Of a DNA stretch of 11,733 nt, positions 1 through 7,990 are shown one piece after another (within the stretch, counting starts at the first letter, position 1; every line of letters begins with the position of its first letter). The stretch is taken from NCBI GenBank assembly GCA_029942265.1, contig JAOZTO010000037.1, positions 1 through 11,733 on the forward strand. Direction: 5' to 3'. The position numbers and the translations under genes were made by a program. Source of the stretch: Desulfocapsa sp. GTDB taxonomy: Bacteria > Desulfobacterota > Desulfobulbia > Desulfobulbales > Desulfocapsaceae. The notes under the pieces are model-generated. The model made no database searches. It was not told the origin of the DNA and worked only from the letters and a program-made list of their open reading frames with translations.

Positions 1-23
1 CAAACATTTACAATTCAGTGGTC

Positions 24-41
24 TGGGCTGTTTTGAGCCCA
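24..41. other. Small hairpin upstream of truA
   Basis: TGGGCT (24-29) and AGCCCA (36-41) form a perfect 6-bp inverted repeat around a 6-nt loop, about 60 nt before the truA start. No T-run follows on the plus strand, so a classic intrinsic terminator is not supported. It may be the 3' end of an upstream transcript or part of a repeat, because the preceding 14 bases (8-21) recur at 7910-7923. The rest of 1-102 holds no gene and no promoter I can support. Confidence 0.3.
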
Positions 42-102
42 ACCCGAATATTTACCTATTACCATCTTATTATTTTATATTTTGAAAGGATTATTCACAA
101 CT

Positions 103-843
103 ATGTCCAATTATCAAATAACAGTTTCCTATGATGGACGGCATTATTTAGGGTGGCAGCGGCATGGAGATAAACCGACAGTACAATACGCCCTTGAACA
201 GGCAGTGGAACAACTTTTTAATATCCGTTCAGCGGTAAGAGGTTCAGGGCGTACTGACCGCGGAGCGCACGCAACTGGTCAAGTGGCGAGTGTTGAACTT
301 CCTGCGGGGTTGCAGGTGGATGAATTAAAAGAGCAATTAAATGCTCTACTTGCTGAAACTGTTCGGGTGGTGGATGTGGCCAGTGTACCATTTGATTTTA
401 ATGCCTGTGATAGTGCAATCGCTAAACGATATCGCTATGTTATCTGGAATAGCAAAGAACTTCCCATAGAACGTGATGGAAGGGTCTGGCATGTCAAAAG
501 CCGCCTTGATGTTGAGGCAATGATCGGTGCCTGTTCTGTTTTTGAGGGCAAGCATGATTTTGCCTCATTTGCTACACGTCCAAACTTTAAACAAAAGAAT
601 ACAACCCGTGTTGTGAATCTGGCTGCTATGAGTCATGATTTGCCCCTGATAACTTTTGATATCTGTGCAGACGGGTTTCTCTACAAGATGGTGCGTAATA
701 TTGTTCGGGCTATCGTTAAGGTTGGAGAAGGGCGTTACACACGCGACGATCTATGCCGTATTCTTGAGGCGAAAGATCGCCAAGCATCCCCGGGAACCGC
801 TCCGGCATCAGGGCTGTATCTTGAAAAAGTGTATTACTCTTGA
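103..843 (+). CDS. truA: tRNA pseudouridine synthase A (TruA)
   Basis: This enzyme isomerises uridines 38-40 in the tRNA anticodon stem-loop to pseudouridine and acts in the cytoplasm without a cofactor. The 246-residue product has the normal TruA length. Visible family motifs, numbered from the ATG at 103, are the N-terminal VSYDG..Y.GWQR segment, the catalytic loop GSGRTDRGAHA with the expected nucleophile D52, then RYRYVIWN, the HDFASFA block, the FLYKMVRNIVRAIV helix region and the C-terminal SGLYLEKVYY. A TTG codon in frame at 82 would add seven residues. The ATG at 103 is preferred because the protein then begins at the usual family position and AAAGGA (85-90) serves as ribosome binding site, although its 12-nt spacing is long. 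The stop codon lies at the very edge of a palindromic repeat (842-968). An RNA methyltransferase gene follows 197 nt downstream on the same strand. Confidence 0.96.
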   Translation: MSNYQITVSYDGRHYLGWQRHGDKPTVQYALEQAVEQLFNIRSAVRGSGRTDRGAHATGQVASVELPAGLQVDELKEQLNALLAETVRVVDVASVPFDFNACDSAIAKRYRYVIWNSKELPIERDGRVWHVKSRLDVEAMIGACSVFEGKHDFASFATRPNFKQKNTTRVVNLAAMSHDLPLITFDICADGFLYKMVRNIVRAIVKVGEGRYTRDDLCRILEAKDRQASPGTAPASGLYLEKVYYS

Positions 844-968
844 TGGCGTCGTAAAAACTCTCCATCTGCTTCGTTGCTGCAAAATTTCCATCATTACGAC
901 GTACTTTAGTACGCCGAAATAATAGAAATTTTACGCGCCTCGCATATGGAGTTTTTTACTTAGCCATC
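842..968. repeat. Long imperfect palindromic intergenic element
   Basis: The ends GATGGC (842-847) and GCCATC (963-968) are exact inverted repeats. The arms stay complementary inward through GTAAAAACT..CCAT (left) against ATGGAGTTTTTTAC (946-959, right), then an AAAATTTC..AT block, and meet at a perfect CGTACT-TT-AGTACG core near 899-912. The arms are about 63 nt each, with a few mismatches and short gaps. The element starts inside the truA stop codon (841-843). As RNA it would fold into one long hairpin and could separate or stabilise the truA and methyltransferase messages. It encodes no protein. From memory, similar TCGTAAAAA-cored palindromes are common between genes of sulfate-reducing Desulfobacterota; I could not check that here. 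Confidence 0.8.
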
Positions 969-980
969 TCAAATTTGACC

Positions 981-1025
981 TTTTTACGAACTTGTCACTC
1001 TTGATAAACTCGTAAAAAACTCCAT
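981..1025. repeat. Secondary hairpin and partial copy of the palindromic element
   Basis: TTTTTACGA (981-989) and TCGTAAAAA (1010-1018) form a perfect 9-bp inverted repeat with a 20-nt loop. In addition, GTAAAAAACTCCAT (1012-1025) is the exact reverse complement of 946-959 in the larger palindrome just upstream, so two alternative foldings are possible. The segment ends directly before the AGGA (1026-1029) that would serve as ribosome binding site for the methyltransferase gene at 1041. This gives the repeat a possible influence on translation of that gene. That influence is inference only. Confidence 0.6.
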
Positions 1026-1040
1026 AGGAACTGCTTTCCA

Positions 1041-1541
1041 ATGAGTAAATTTGAACATCAGCGTCACAAACCCGGTTCTAACCTGACCCGACTACGGGAG
1101 ATAATTGTCGCCTGTGCACCAATGAGAAGTAATGTTAATATCTCAAGTATTGCGCGTACGGGAAGCGCCTGTGCAATAGAACGTCTTGTTATAACAGGTA
1201 ATGCAAGCCTTATCTCAAAGATTGCAAGGGATGGCGAATCAGAGTTGGATATTTCAACACATCGGACGCTACTGCCAGTACTGAAAAGGTTAAAAAATGA
1301 TGGTTACAGGCTGGTAGGTCTTGAGCAGACAACACATTCTGAAAGCATGCATTGCTATCAGTTTTTACGACGTACTGCTCTTGTTATAGGCAATGAGCGA
1401 ACCGGATTGACGTCAGATATTCTTACTGTACTTGATGATGTTGTAGAGATTCCCGTATATGGACTTCCCCATAGTTTTAACGCTGCAACAGCCACTAGTA
1501 TAGCATTGTATGAATATTGTCGACAATTCCCTCAAGGATAA
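1041..1541 (+). CDS. TrmH/SpoU-family SPOUT RNA 2'-O-methyltransferase
   Basis: This is a predicted S-adenosylmethionine-dependent RNA ribose methyltransferase of the SpoU/TrmH class. All three class motifs are present. Motif 1 is the N-V-N-I-S-S-I-A-R segment at residues 31-39, motif 2 is ALVIGNERTGL (113-123), and motif 3 is EIPVYGLPHSFNAATATSIA (136-155). S145-F-N147 stands where the common form is S-L-N. These residues form the trefoil-knot SAM site in the family. At 166 residues it is essentially the catalytic SPOUT domain alone, with no N-terminal substrate-binding domain as in RlmB or TrmH of usual length, so the target (tRNA or rRNA nucleotide) cannot be named. The ATG at 1041 follows AGGA (1026-1029) with an 11-nt gap. 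It shares strand and general function with truA upstream, but 197 nt of repeats separate them. Confidence 0.88.
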   Translation: MSKFEHQRHKPGSNLTRLREIIVACAPMRSNVNISSIARTGSACAIERLVITGNASLISKIARDGESELDISTHRTLLPVLKRLKNDGYRLVGLEQTTHSESMHCYQFLRRTALVIGNERTGLTSDILTVLDDVVEIPVYGLPHSFNAATATSIALYEYCRQFPQG

Positions 1542-1543
1542 AC

Positions 1544-1583
1544 TCAAGGTACGCATCTATTGAGTGTCTTTAGGATGCCTTGA
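1544..1583. other. Bulged hairpin after the methyltransferase gene
   Basis: TCAAG (1544-1548) pairs with CTTGA (1579-1583), and GCATC (1553-1557) pairs with GATGC (1574-1578). This gives a 10-bp stem interrupted by a 4-nt bulge and closed by a 16-nt loop, starting 2 nt after the stop codon at 1539-1541. No U-tract follows, so it is not a textbook intrinsic terminator; a 3'-end stabilising role is possible. CTCAAGG also occurs twice in tandem here (1531-1537 and 1543-1549). The remaining bases up to 1658 show no convincing promoter. Confidence 0.3.
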
Positions 1584-1658
1584 TATGACTATTGGTGACA
1601 ACAGCAGAATAGTAACCGACCTGCTTCTATATCCCATAAACGAGTGATACCCAAATAT

Positions 1659-1889
1659 ATGAGTGAAAAACAAACAAAAGATTTACTGCACGGAGTGACA
1701 CTTGAGCAGATTTTGACAGCTCTGGTTGCTGATTACGGCTGGATAAAACTGGCTAAATATATCAGAATTAACTGTTTTGCCAATGAGCCGACGGTGAAAT
1801 CGAGTCTGAAGTTTTTAAGAAGGACACCATGGGCACGAACAAAGGTAGAAAACCTTTATATCTCGATGAAAACAAGGGGGAAGGGTTAA
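1659..1889 (+). CDS. VF530-family (DUF2132) small conserved protein
   Basis: This small cytoplasmic protein of about 76 residues matches the VF530/DUF2132 family as I remember it. Diagnostic stretches are LHGVTLEQIL near the N-terminus, a central YGW motif, then INCFANEPTVKSSLKFLRRT followed by PWARTKVENLY at the C-terminal end. The family was given a DNA-binding label from a structural study of Vibrio fischeri VF530, but no precise cellular role is established, and none is claimed here. A GTG at 1644 would extend the protein by five residues. The ATG at 1659 is preferred because family members start a few residues before the LHG motif. No good ribosome binding site is seen for either start. 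The stop lies 12 nt from the convergent end of the sensor kinase gene. Confidence 0.85.
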   Translation: MSEKQTKDLLHGVTLEQILTALVADYGWIKLAKYIRINCFANEPTVKSSLKFLRRTPWARTKVENLYISMKTRGKG

Positions 1890-1901
1890 GGATTGATCCC
1901 G

Positions 1902-4900
1902 TCAGCATTTTTTTTGCTTCATCCTGTCCTGCACAATCTTCAGTAATTCAGATGCGATAATAGGCTTACTGATTGAACCATTCATCCCGGCAGTAATACA
2001 TTTTTCTCGGTATTCCTGAGATGCGTGAGCCGACATACCGTAAATTGGAATTGTACTATCTTTGCGTCGAATATACTTTGTCACCGTATAGCCATCCATA
2101 TCTGGCAATTGAATATCCATCATAATAATATCAAATGAATTATTATGGAATAAATCGAGAGCTTGCTGGCCGGTGGCGGCAATCTTGATACAGATATTGA
2201 GTTTATCGAGAAGACCAGTAGCTACCATTTGATTTATGCTATTGTCTTCCACTAACAACAGGCAAAAGCTATCGGTGATGCAGCCTAGGGACGTTTTCTG
2301 AATGTTTGGTGGGGGGATGACTCTGTTTTGTGCCTGTTGGGTTTGTTCTATTTGTGCTGTTTTTAGAAAGGGAACTGAAAACCAAAATTCAGAACCAATG
2401 TCAATTTCACTGTTTACTCCAATTGCTCCTCCCATTAATTCAACCAGTTCTTTGCAGATTGCAAGACCAAGCCCAGTGCCACCATATTTCCGAGTGGTGG
2501 ATGCATCTACCTGGCTGAATTTTGAAAATATCTTTTGCTGATCGTCTGGCGCAATACCGACACCGCTGTCTTTTATTGTGCAAAGAAGTGATGTTTCAGT
2601 TGTCGTTTCCGATTGAAGAGTTACCGTGACGGAGATCTTACCGTTTTCTGTAAATTTAATGCTGTTTCCGATCAGGTTGCTTAAAACCTGCCGCACCTTC
2701 GTGGAATCTCCTGATAAATTTTTTGGTACTTTTGCATCTACTGAATAGTGAAGCGTAATATCCTTTTCTCTTGCAGTCAGATCCATTGTTTCAGCAATAT
2801 CATGGAGAATGGCGTGAATGTTAAAAACTTTATTCTCAAGGATCATTTTACCAGCTTCAAGTTTTGAAAAATCAAGAATAGCATTTACAATATCAAGAAG
2901 GTTTTCACCGCTTGTTCGGATGATGCTTGCGTAATGGAGTTGTTTTTCGTTCAGTTCAGTGTTGAATAACAGTCCATTCATGCCGATAATTCCATTGAGC
3001 GGGGTGCGGATTTCATGGCTCATGTTTGCAATAAATTCACTTTTTACTTGTGTTGCCTGTTCCGCTGCTTCTGCCATCTGTTTTGCAAATTCTGTCTGTT
3101 TATTGAGTTCTCGGTTTACCTCATCTTTCTCAAGAAGGGATTGGTGTAGATGTTTTTCTGCATGATCTAAAATGCTCACTTGAGCACTTAACTGGGCAAT
3201 ATTATGCAAGAATATATTTGTTTCGTCACTAATACTATTTTTCGAAAAAAGAGCAAGCACGCCAATGCACGTATGATTTTCATCGAGTAACTGATGACCT
3301 GCAAAGGATATAAGTCCTAGTTCTTTTGCCCATGCATTATCATGAATACGTGGGTCTGTTTGGACATTGTTACTGATAAGGTGTTCTTTTTCGCCATTGG
3401 CAATACGACCAATTTTATATGCTCCAAAAGGAACACGGCAATGGGGGTCTTTATTAATATGTGTGTATCTCCCAGAACTTGCGACAAGGTGAAGGCATTT
3501 TTGTCGCGAACAATGATTGTTGTCTGTTTGAGAGGTAGAGGCATGGATACAACCATTATCACAGTGATCAGCATCACCGGCAAGCCATATGCGGCAGAAA
3601 TCAGCATCGACCATTTCTACGACAGCATCAGTAATCTGCTTGATTTTGTTTTCAAGGGGGGCCGGGTGAAAGAGGTTGTGCAGAAGCTTATTAAGGAGTA
3701 AATCACGTTGTGCTATCATTTTACTTTCAGTAATATCTCGATGAACTGCAATTATACAGGTGACATTACCGTCTGCATCAAGGATAGCATCAGCCTGGAG
3801 AGCGATTGAAAGTTGTCTACCATCTTTTGTTATCATATCCGCTTCGCTCTGCATGGAGGTTCCCGGTACAAGTGTACTCAAAAAAGATTCTACAAAATTC
3901 TGATCTTTATGTAAAACAGAGGGTGTTAGTTGCTTGATCTCTTCCACGCTATAGCCGAACAGTTTGGTGAAGGTAGCATTTTGATAGAAATGTAAACCGT
4001 CTTTGGTGACCATGCCAATAGCATCGCTTGAGCCATCTATGGCTTTTTTAATGCGAGTTAGTTCTTCAAGGTATAATTCATTTTTCCTGCGAACTTCAAT
4101 TAAAGGAGAAATGTCTACAAAAGATTCCAAAAGACATTCTGTATCTTTATAGGTAATGGTCTTTATAGTTTTTAGGATTTGACGGGTTGTGCCGTCATGG
4201 CACAGGAGGGTTCGTTCTGAGTTGTCGATGACTTCTGTAAGATCGTCAAAGGGGCATTTTCCTTGTTCTGCCGGGCAAACAAATGTGTGGCAAATATTCC
4301 CTTCTATCTCGTGTGGTGCAAGGCCAATCATGTCAGCAGCGGTTTGATTGGCAAATATGATAACGTGGCTACTCCGTTTGATTATGATTATTCCGACTTG
4401 TATAGTAACCAGAAGTTCCTGTAACTGTTCTTCATCCTTTGTGGCGGCTTTTGCTAGATTACGAGCACGGCATTCACTTTTTTGTAGCTGTTTGGTACGG
4501 ATCAGTACCTGTTGACCAATAATGATACGACCACGTAACAATAAAAAGAAAAGTATAGAAAAACCGCATAGTATAAAAAAAATAGTTCCAGATAGTATTG
4601 CAGGAATATTAGTGATGTGAGAATTTATAAGGATTTTGTCAGCAGCGATAATCAGGCGATACCCATACATAAGCTTGTATGATTTAATGTACGGAGGAGG
4701 ATAGGATGCAATTAAGCTGTCAATATGTTGTGCAGCACTTTCTTCTTTCGATATATACAAAGGATAGTCAGAGGTGTTAATAGCAAGTAACAATTGTTCC
4801 TTGGGGGTGCTGTTAAACAACCAGATGTCGTAGTTATTATTATAGTGTGAAGAAAACACTTCTTCTATGAGAGGTAAAAGATGTTGTGAAGAACTGTTGT

Positions 4901-5099
4901 TACCGCCTGAATTGGGAGCTTTGAATTCTAGTAGGTGCTTATTAATATGTCTAGCTAGATTATAACTGGATGTTAGAAAAAATTGTATAAAATTATTCTG
5001 TTCTTTTTTTTGTAGGATAACAAAAGTAGATGTTGCAGTCAGAACACTGATTAACAAGAGGATGACAGGCAGTGTGTATGAAATTTTTTTAAGATTCAT
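1902..5099 (-). CDS. Membrane hybrid sensor histidine kinase, PAS-PAS-GAF-HisKA-HATPase-REC
   Basis: This 1065-residue inner-membrane sensor kinase senses a signal, autophosphorylates and passes phosphate to its own receiver domain. Residues 9-29 and about 164-190 are transmembrane segments. They bracket a periplasmic region of about 135 residues of unrecognised type. A first PAS domain (about 222-332) contains a C-x4-C-x6-C motif (C270, C275, C282). A second PAS (about 345-460) and a GAF domain (about 480-650, with C502, C513, C517, C530, C535, C554) follow. A coiled linker then leads to HisKA, with phospho-acceptor H695 in the [12 protein letters not shown] motif. HATPase_c has N808 and N812, DSGVGIA (844-850) and GGTGLGLA (873-880). 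The receiver has E951/D952, acceptor D995, S1023 and K1045. No Hpt domain and no adjacent response regulator or output gene are present, so its target is unknown. The start is supported by the hydrophobic N-terminus and an upstream promoter, but the ribosome binding site is weak. Confidence 0.95.
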   Translation of the reverse strand: MNLKKISYTLPVILLLISVLTATSTFVILQKKEQNNFIQFFLTSSYNLARHINKHLLEFKAPNSGGNNSSSQHLLPLIEEVFSSHYNNNYDIWLFNSTPKEQLLLAINTSDYPLYISKEESAAQHIDSLIASYPPPYIKSYKLMYGYRLIIAADKILINSHITNIPAILSGTIFFILCGFSILFFLLLRGRIIIGQQVLIRTKQLQKSECRARNLAKAATKDEEQLQELLVTIQVGIIIIKRSSHVIIFANQTAADMIGLAPHEIEGNICHTFVCPAEQGKCPFDDLTEVIDNSERTLLCHDGTTRQILKTIKTITYKDTECLLESFVDISPLIEVRRKNELYLEELTRIKKAIDGSSDAIGMVTKDGLHFYQNATFTKLFGYSVEEIKQLTPSVLHKDQNFVESFLSTLVPGTSMQSEADMITKDGRQLSIALQADAILDADGNVTCIIAVHRDITESKMIAQRDLLLNKLLHNLFHPAPLENKIKQITDAVVEMVDADFCRIWLAGDADHCDNGCIHASTSQTDNNHCSRQKCLHLVASSGRYTHINKDPHCRVPFGAYKIGRIANGEKEHLISNNVQTDPRIHDNAWAKELGLISFAGHQLLDENHTCIGVLALFSKNSISDETNIFLHNIAQLSAQVSILDHAEKHLHQSLLEKDEVNRELNKQTEFAKQMAEAAEQATQVKSEFIANMSHEIRTPLNGIIGMNGLLFNTELNEKQLHYASIIRTSGENLLDIVNAILDFSKLEAGKMILENKVFNIHAILHDIAETMDLTAREKDITLHYSVDAKVPKNLSGDSTKVRQVLSNLIGNSIKFTENGKISVTVTLQSETTTETSLLCTIKDSGVGIAPDDQQKIFSKFSQVDASTTRKYGGTGLGLAICKELVELMGGAIGVNSEIDIGSEFWFSVPFLKTAQIEQTQQAQNRVIPPPNIQKTSLGCITDSFCLLLVEDNSINQMVATGLLDKLNICIKIAATGQQALDLFHNNSFDIIMMDIQLPDMDGYTVTKYIRRKDSTIPIYGMSAHASQEYREKCITAGMNGSISKPIIASELLKIVQDRMKQKKC

Positions 5100-5152
5100 T
5101 TTGTGCTTTTATTGGAGGTTCTCAGGAGAAACGAAGTTAGTTGAATGTAAAA

Positions 5153-5181
5153 ATCATATGATTATCTGACTTTTCTGTCAA
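5153..5181 (-). promoter_or_regulatory. Near-consensus sigma70 promoter for the sensor kinase
   Basis: On the minus strand, TTGACA (5176-5181) is a perfect -35 box. It is followed by exactly 17 bp (5159-5175) and TATGAT (5153-5158), a five-of-six match to the -10 box. Transcription would start near 5146, about 47 nt before the kinase ATG at 5099. The gap to the divergent helicase (5100-5321) contains no gene. I found no comparably good promoter for the helicase on the plus strand. Confidence 0.72.
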
Positions 5182-5321
5182 GCATCTTATTGTGTGATTA
5201 TATTTGCACAGGGTGCGGAATTTATGAAAATATGCTAGCATTTGTAAGACTGTGTGTGAATAGAAAAAGTCGAGATTTACTATTGGAATAGATGGGCTCA
5301 TAGATGAGATCGTGGAGAAAA

Positions 5322-7811
5322 ATGTCTACTGTAATAAATAAAGAATTACAACTTGTCAGTGATTTTGTGCAATACACCGGATCACATATCTTTTTAACCG
5401 GAAAAGCGGGAACAGGGAAAACCACTTTTCTTCATGATCTGCATGAAAAGACTGCAAAACGAATGATCATTACGGCACCTACGGGCGTTGCTGCAATGAA
5501 TGCAGGTGGTGTAACACTACACTCATTCTTTCAGCTTCCGTTTGGCCCGTTTGTTCCAGGAAGTGATGCGTATGAACAGAACAACCAGCGTCAGTTTCGT
5601 TTTTCCAAAGAGAAAAAACAGATTATTCAAAGCCTTGATCTGTTGGTAATTGACGAGATCAGTATGGTACGTGCAGATTTACTTGATTCTGTGGATGCTG
5701 TGTTGCGCAGATATCGTAGAAGTAATCAGCCATTTGGCGGTGTGCAACTGCTGATGATAGGTGATCTGCACCAGCTCTCCCCCGTGGCAAAACATCATGA
5801 ATGGCAGTTGTTAAAACAGCATTATGAGTCGGTCTATTTCTTTTCGAGTAAGGCGTTGCAGCAAACCGAACTACTGACCATTGAGCTGAAACATATCTAT
5901 CGCCAATCCGATGAGAAATTTATTGAGATCCTTAACCATGTTCGGGAAAACAAGCTTGGCGGTGCCACGCTTGAATCTCTGAATGTGCAGTATATACAGG
6001 ATTTTATGCCTGATGAAGAACAGGGCTATATTACACTAACCACTCATAATGCCAGTGCTGAAACCATTAACTTAAAAAGGCTTAAAGAAATTGATGCTAA
6101 ACAGTATCATTTTAATGCCTCTGTTTCAGGTGATTTTCCAGAACATATTTACCCGACGCTTCAACAGCTTACATTAAAAAAAGGTGCGCAGGTGATGTTT
6201 GTGCGTAACGATATTTCTCCTGAAAAGCTCTATTATAATGGAAAAATAGGCCGAGTAACTGCCATTGTTGGAAAAACCATTTTTGTGCAATGCCCAGGAG
6301 ATACTGAAGAAATTGAAGTAGATCAAAGTTCCTGGGAGAACATTAAATACACGCTTAACGATGAGGTTAAGGAGATCCGGGAAGAGGTAGTGGGGGAGTT
6401 TAAGCAGTATCCGCTAAAACTTGCCTGGGCCATTACCATTCACAAGAGCCAGGGATTGACGTTTGAACGTGCCGTAATTGATGCCGAAGCTGCCTTTGCG
6501 CATGGTCAGGTGTATGTGGCGCTGAGTCGTTGTAAAACGCTGGAAGGCTTGGTGCTTAGTTCACCCATTGTTCCAAATGGAGTGGGGACTGATCAGGCAG
6601 TGTTGCAGTTTGATGAACTCGGGCGAAAGAATCCGCCAGACGAGAGTATGCTGCATGATGCAAAAATCAGGTATCAGCAGAAGATTTTACTTGAATGTTT
6701 TGACTTTGGCCTGTTGTCAAAACGCCTTGGCTTTCTTGTACACCTTCTTACTCGCAATGCTAGTGTGGTGCAGCTGTCAGGAACAGATGATATGGTTACC
6801 GTTGAGCAGCAGGCACGGGATTTAATCTTTTCCGTTAGTGATAATTTCAGGAATCAGCTGAACACGGTTTTTGAGGCGAATAATCTTCCTGAAACTGACG
6901 AACATACCCTTGAACGGCTGCGCAAGGCATCTGTCTGGTTTCAGGAAAAATGTACGGACATCTTTGCAACTTCTGTTTTGACTCTACAATTTGAAACGGA
7001 CAATAAGGAACTTCGCAAGAAAATCACCAATGTCTTAAATAACTGCCGAAAAGAGATTGGGGTGAAGATTGCAGGAGTTAAATCCTGTGAGGATTCTTTC
7101 TCGCCGTCCAGTTATTTACTAGCGGTGACTGCGGCTGAAATTGATTTTCAACCATCGAAGGCAAAAAAACAACAGGCACCCGCCTATAATGAAGCTGATA
7201 TCGAACACCCACAACTGTTTGAAACACTACGGGAATGGCGAACGGCTAAGGCTACTGAACTTGATGTGGCACGTTTTCAGATTTTATATCAACGAGTGCT
7301 GATTCAAATTGTTGTCTGTCTACCGAATACACTTGGTGAGTTACGGGCTATTTCCGGTGTCGGCAAAAAAACCATTGAAAATTTTGGTAAAGAAATTGTG
7401 GATCATGTGTGCGCTTATCGGGAAGCACAAGGTATCGAAGCAGTTTTTTTACCAGTACCTAAAGAATTGCCACAGGGCAAAAATGATTCTGGCAAAGCTG
7501 GTTCTTTTGAAGATGATACCAAAAACATCAGCTTGAATATGTTCAATGATGGAAAGGGTATAATGGAAATTGCAAAAGAGCGGAGCCTTGTTGATTCAAC
7601 TATCGAAAGTCACCTTGCTTTTTTTGTGGAAAAAGGAAAACTTGACATTGATAAACTGCTTTCAAAGGAGCAACAGATTGTAATATCAAAAGAGCTTGAT
7701 AAGGAAACAGAAAAAGCATTGAGCCCTGTAAAAGCACGATTGGGAGATGAGTATTCTTATGGCCAGATACGGATGATGGCGGCTTATCGGGAATTTTTGG
7801 GGAAGAAGTAG
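5322..7811 (+). CDS. Pif1-family superfamily 1B DNA helicase with C-terminal HRDC and RecQ-type HTH domains
   Basis: This is a predicted ATP-dependent 5'-3' DNA helicase of 829 residues, probably acting on replication or recombination intermediates. Numbered from the ATG at 5322, Walker A is GKAGTGKT (27-34) and Walker B is VIDEIS, with D111-E112. Motif III is GDLHQLSP (147-154), which has Ser where Pif1 proteins usually show Pro. Later helicase motifs are AITIHKSQGLTFE (371-383) and VYVALSR (397-403). The segment from about 420 to 625 is unassigned. An HRDC-like domain follows at about 628-703 (FQILYQRVL..LPNTLGELRAISGVGKKT), and then a helix-turn-helix domain resembling the RecQ C-terminal HTH_40 type at about 732-826 (GKGIMEIAKERSLVDSTIESHL). 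An in-frame ATG at 5304 would add six residues. GGAG (5314-5317) favours 5322. The sensor kinase upstream is divergent and probably unrelated. Confidence 0.93.
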   Translation: MSTVINKELQLVSDFVQYTGSHIFLTGKAGTGKTTFLHDLHEKTAKRMIITAPTGVAAMNAGGVTLHSFFQLPFGPFVPGSDAYEQNNQRQFRFSKEKKQIIQSLDLLVIDEISMVRADLLDSVDAVLRRYRRSNQPFGGVQLLMIGDLHQLSPVAKHHEWQLLKQHYESVYFFSSKALQQTELLTIELKHIYRQSDEKFIEILNHVRENKLGGATLESLNVQYIQDFMPDEEQGYITLTTHNASAETINLKRLKEIDAKQYHFNASVSGDFPEHIYPTLQQLTLKKGAQVMFVRNDISPEKLYYNGKIGRVTAIVGKTIFVQCPGDTEEIEVDQSSWENIKYTLNDEVKEIREEVVGEFKQYPLKLAWAITIHKSQGLTFERAVIDAEAAFAHGQVYVALSRCKTLEGLVLSSPIVPNGVGTDQAVLQFDELGRKNPPDESMLHDAKIRYQQKILLECFDFGLLSKRLGFLVHLLTRNASVVQLSGTDDMVTVEQQARDLIFSVSDNFRNQLNTVFEANNLPETDEHTLERLRKASVWFQEKCTDIFATSVLTLQFETDNKELRKKITNVLNNCRKEIGVKIAGVKSCEDSFSPSSYLLAVTAAEIDFQPSKAKKQQAPAYNEADIEHPQLFETLREWRTAKATELDVARFQILYQRVLIQIVVCLPNTLGELRAISGVGKKTIENFGKEIVDHVCAYREAQGIEAVFLPVPKELPQGKNDSGKAGSFEDDTKNISLNMFNDGKGIMEIAKERSLVDSTIESHLAFFVEKGKLDIDKLLSKEQQIVISKELDKETEKALSPVKARLGDEYSYGQIRMMAAYREFLGKK

Positions 7812-7820
7812 GAGAACTTA

Positions 7821-7917
7821 AATTGTAACTATTCAGCCAATACCTGATAATTAGCATACCATTGAACTGTAACTGTTCATATGGGCGAAGGTGGGGTGTA
7901 GCTAACTAGTTACAATT
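7821..7917. mobile_element. MITE-like inverted-repeat element (97 bp)
   Basis: AATTGTAACTA (7821-7831) and TAGTTACAATT (7907-7917) are perfect 11-bp inverted repeats. Continuing five bases inward the arms match at three more positions, giving 14 of 16. The interior is non-coding and contains another related motif, TGAACTGTAACTGTTCA (7863-7879), itself an interrupted palindrome. The 5' arm continues into a 43-bp segment that recurs at 7991-8033. Ends starting with GTAA recall IS66-family termini, but no transposase and no 8-bp target duplication are visible, so the family assignment is tentative. It could equally be a regulatory repeat. Confidence 0.5.
7825..7867. repeat. 43-bp direct repeat, copy 1
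   Basis: Beginning GTAACTATTCAGC, this copy matches 7991-8033 at 36 of 43 positions in the same orientation. It forms the left end of the 97-bp inverted-repeat element and begins 13 nt after the helicase stop codon. The separation between copies is 123 bp of unrelated sequence. Confidence 0.75.
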
Positions 7918-7960
7918 CAGTGGCATGGCTTGTTATTTTTACGTTTTGCGTTGGCAAAAA

Positions 7961-7989
7961 TTGTCATAACTGATATTAGTGTGTATATG
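7961..7989 (+). promoter_or_regulatory. Candidate promoter for the ParD-like gene
   Basis: TTGTCA (7961-7966, five of six to the -35 consensus) is followed by 17 bp and TATATG (7984-7989, four of six to the -10 box). A start near 7996 would leave a leader of about 65 nt that contains most of direct-repeat copy 2. An overlapping alternative is TTGGCA at 7951 with TATTAG at 7974, also at 17-bp spacing. ParD antitoxins usually repress their own promoters, but no clear operator palindrome stands out here. Confidence 0.35.
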
Positions 7990-7990
7990 A

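Noticed and set aside
3342..3701. 119-residue plus-strand reading frame inside the sensor kinase
   Set aside because: It lies antisense to well-conserved PAS/GAF coding sequence, shows no recognisable motif, and is best explained as a shadow frame.
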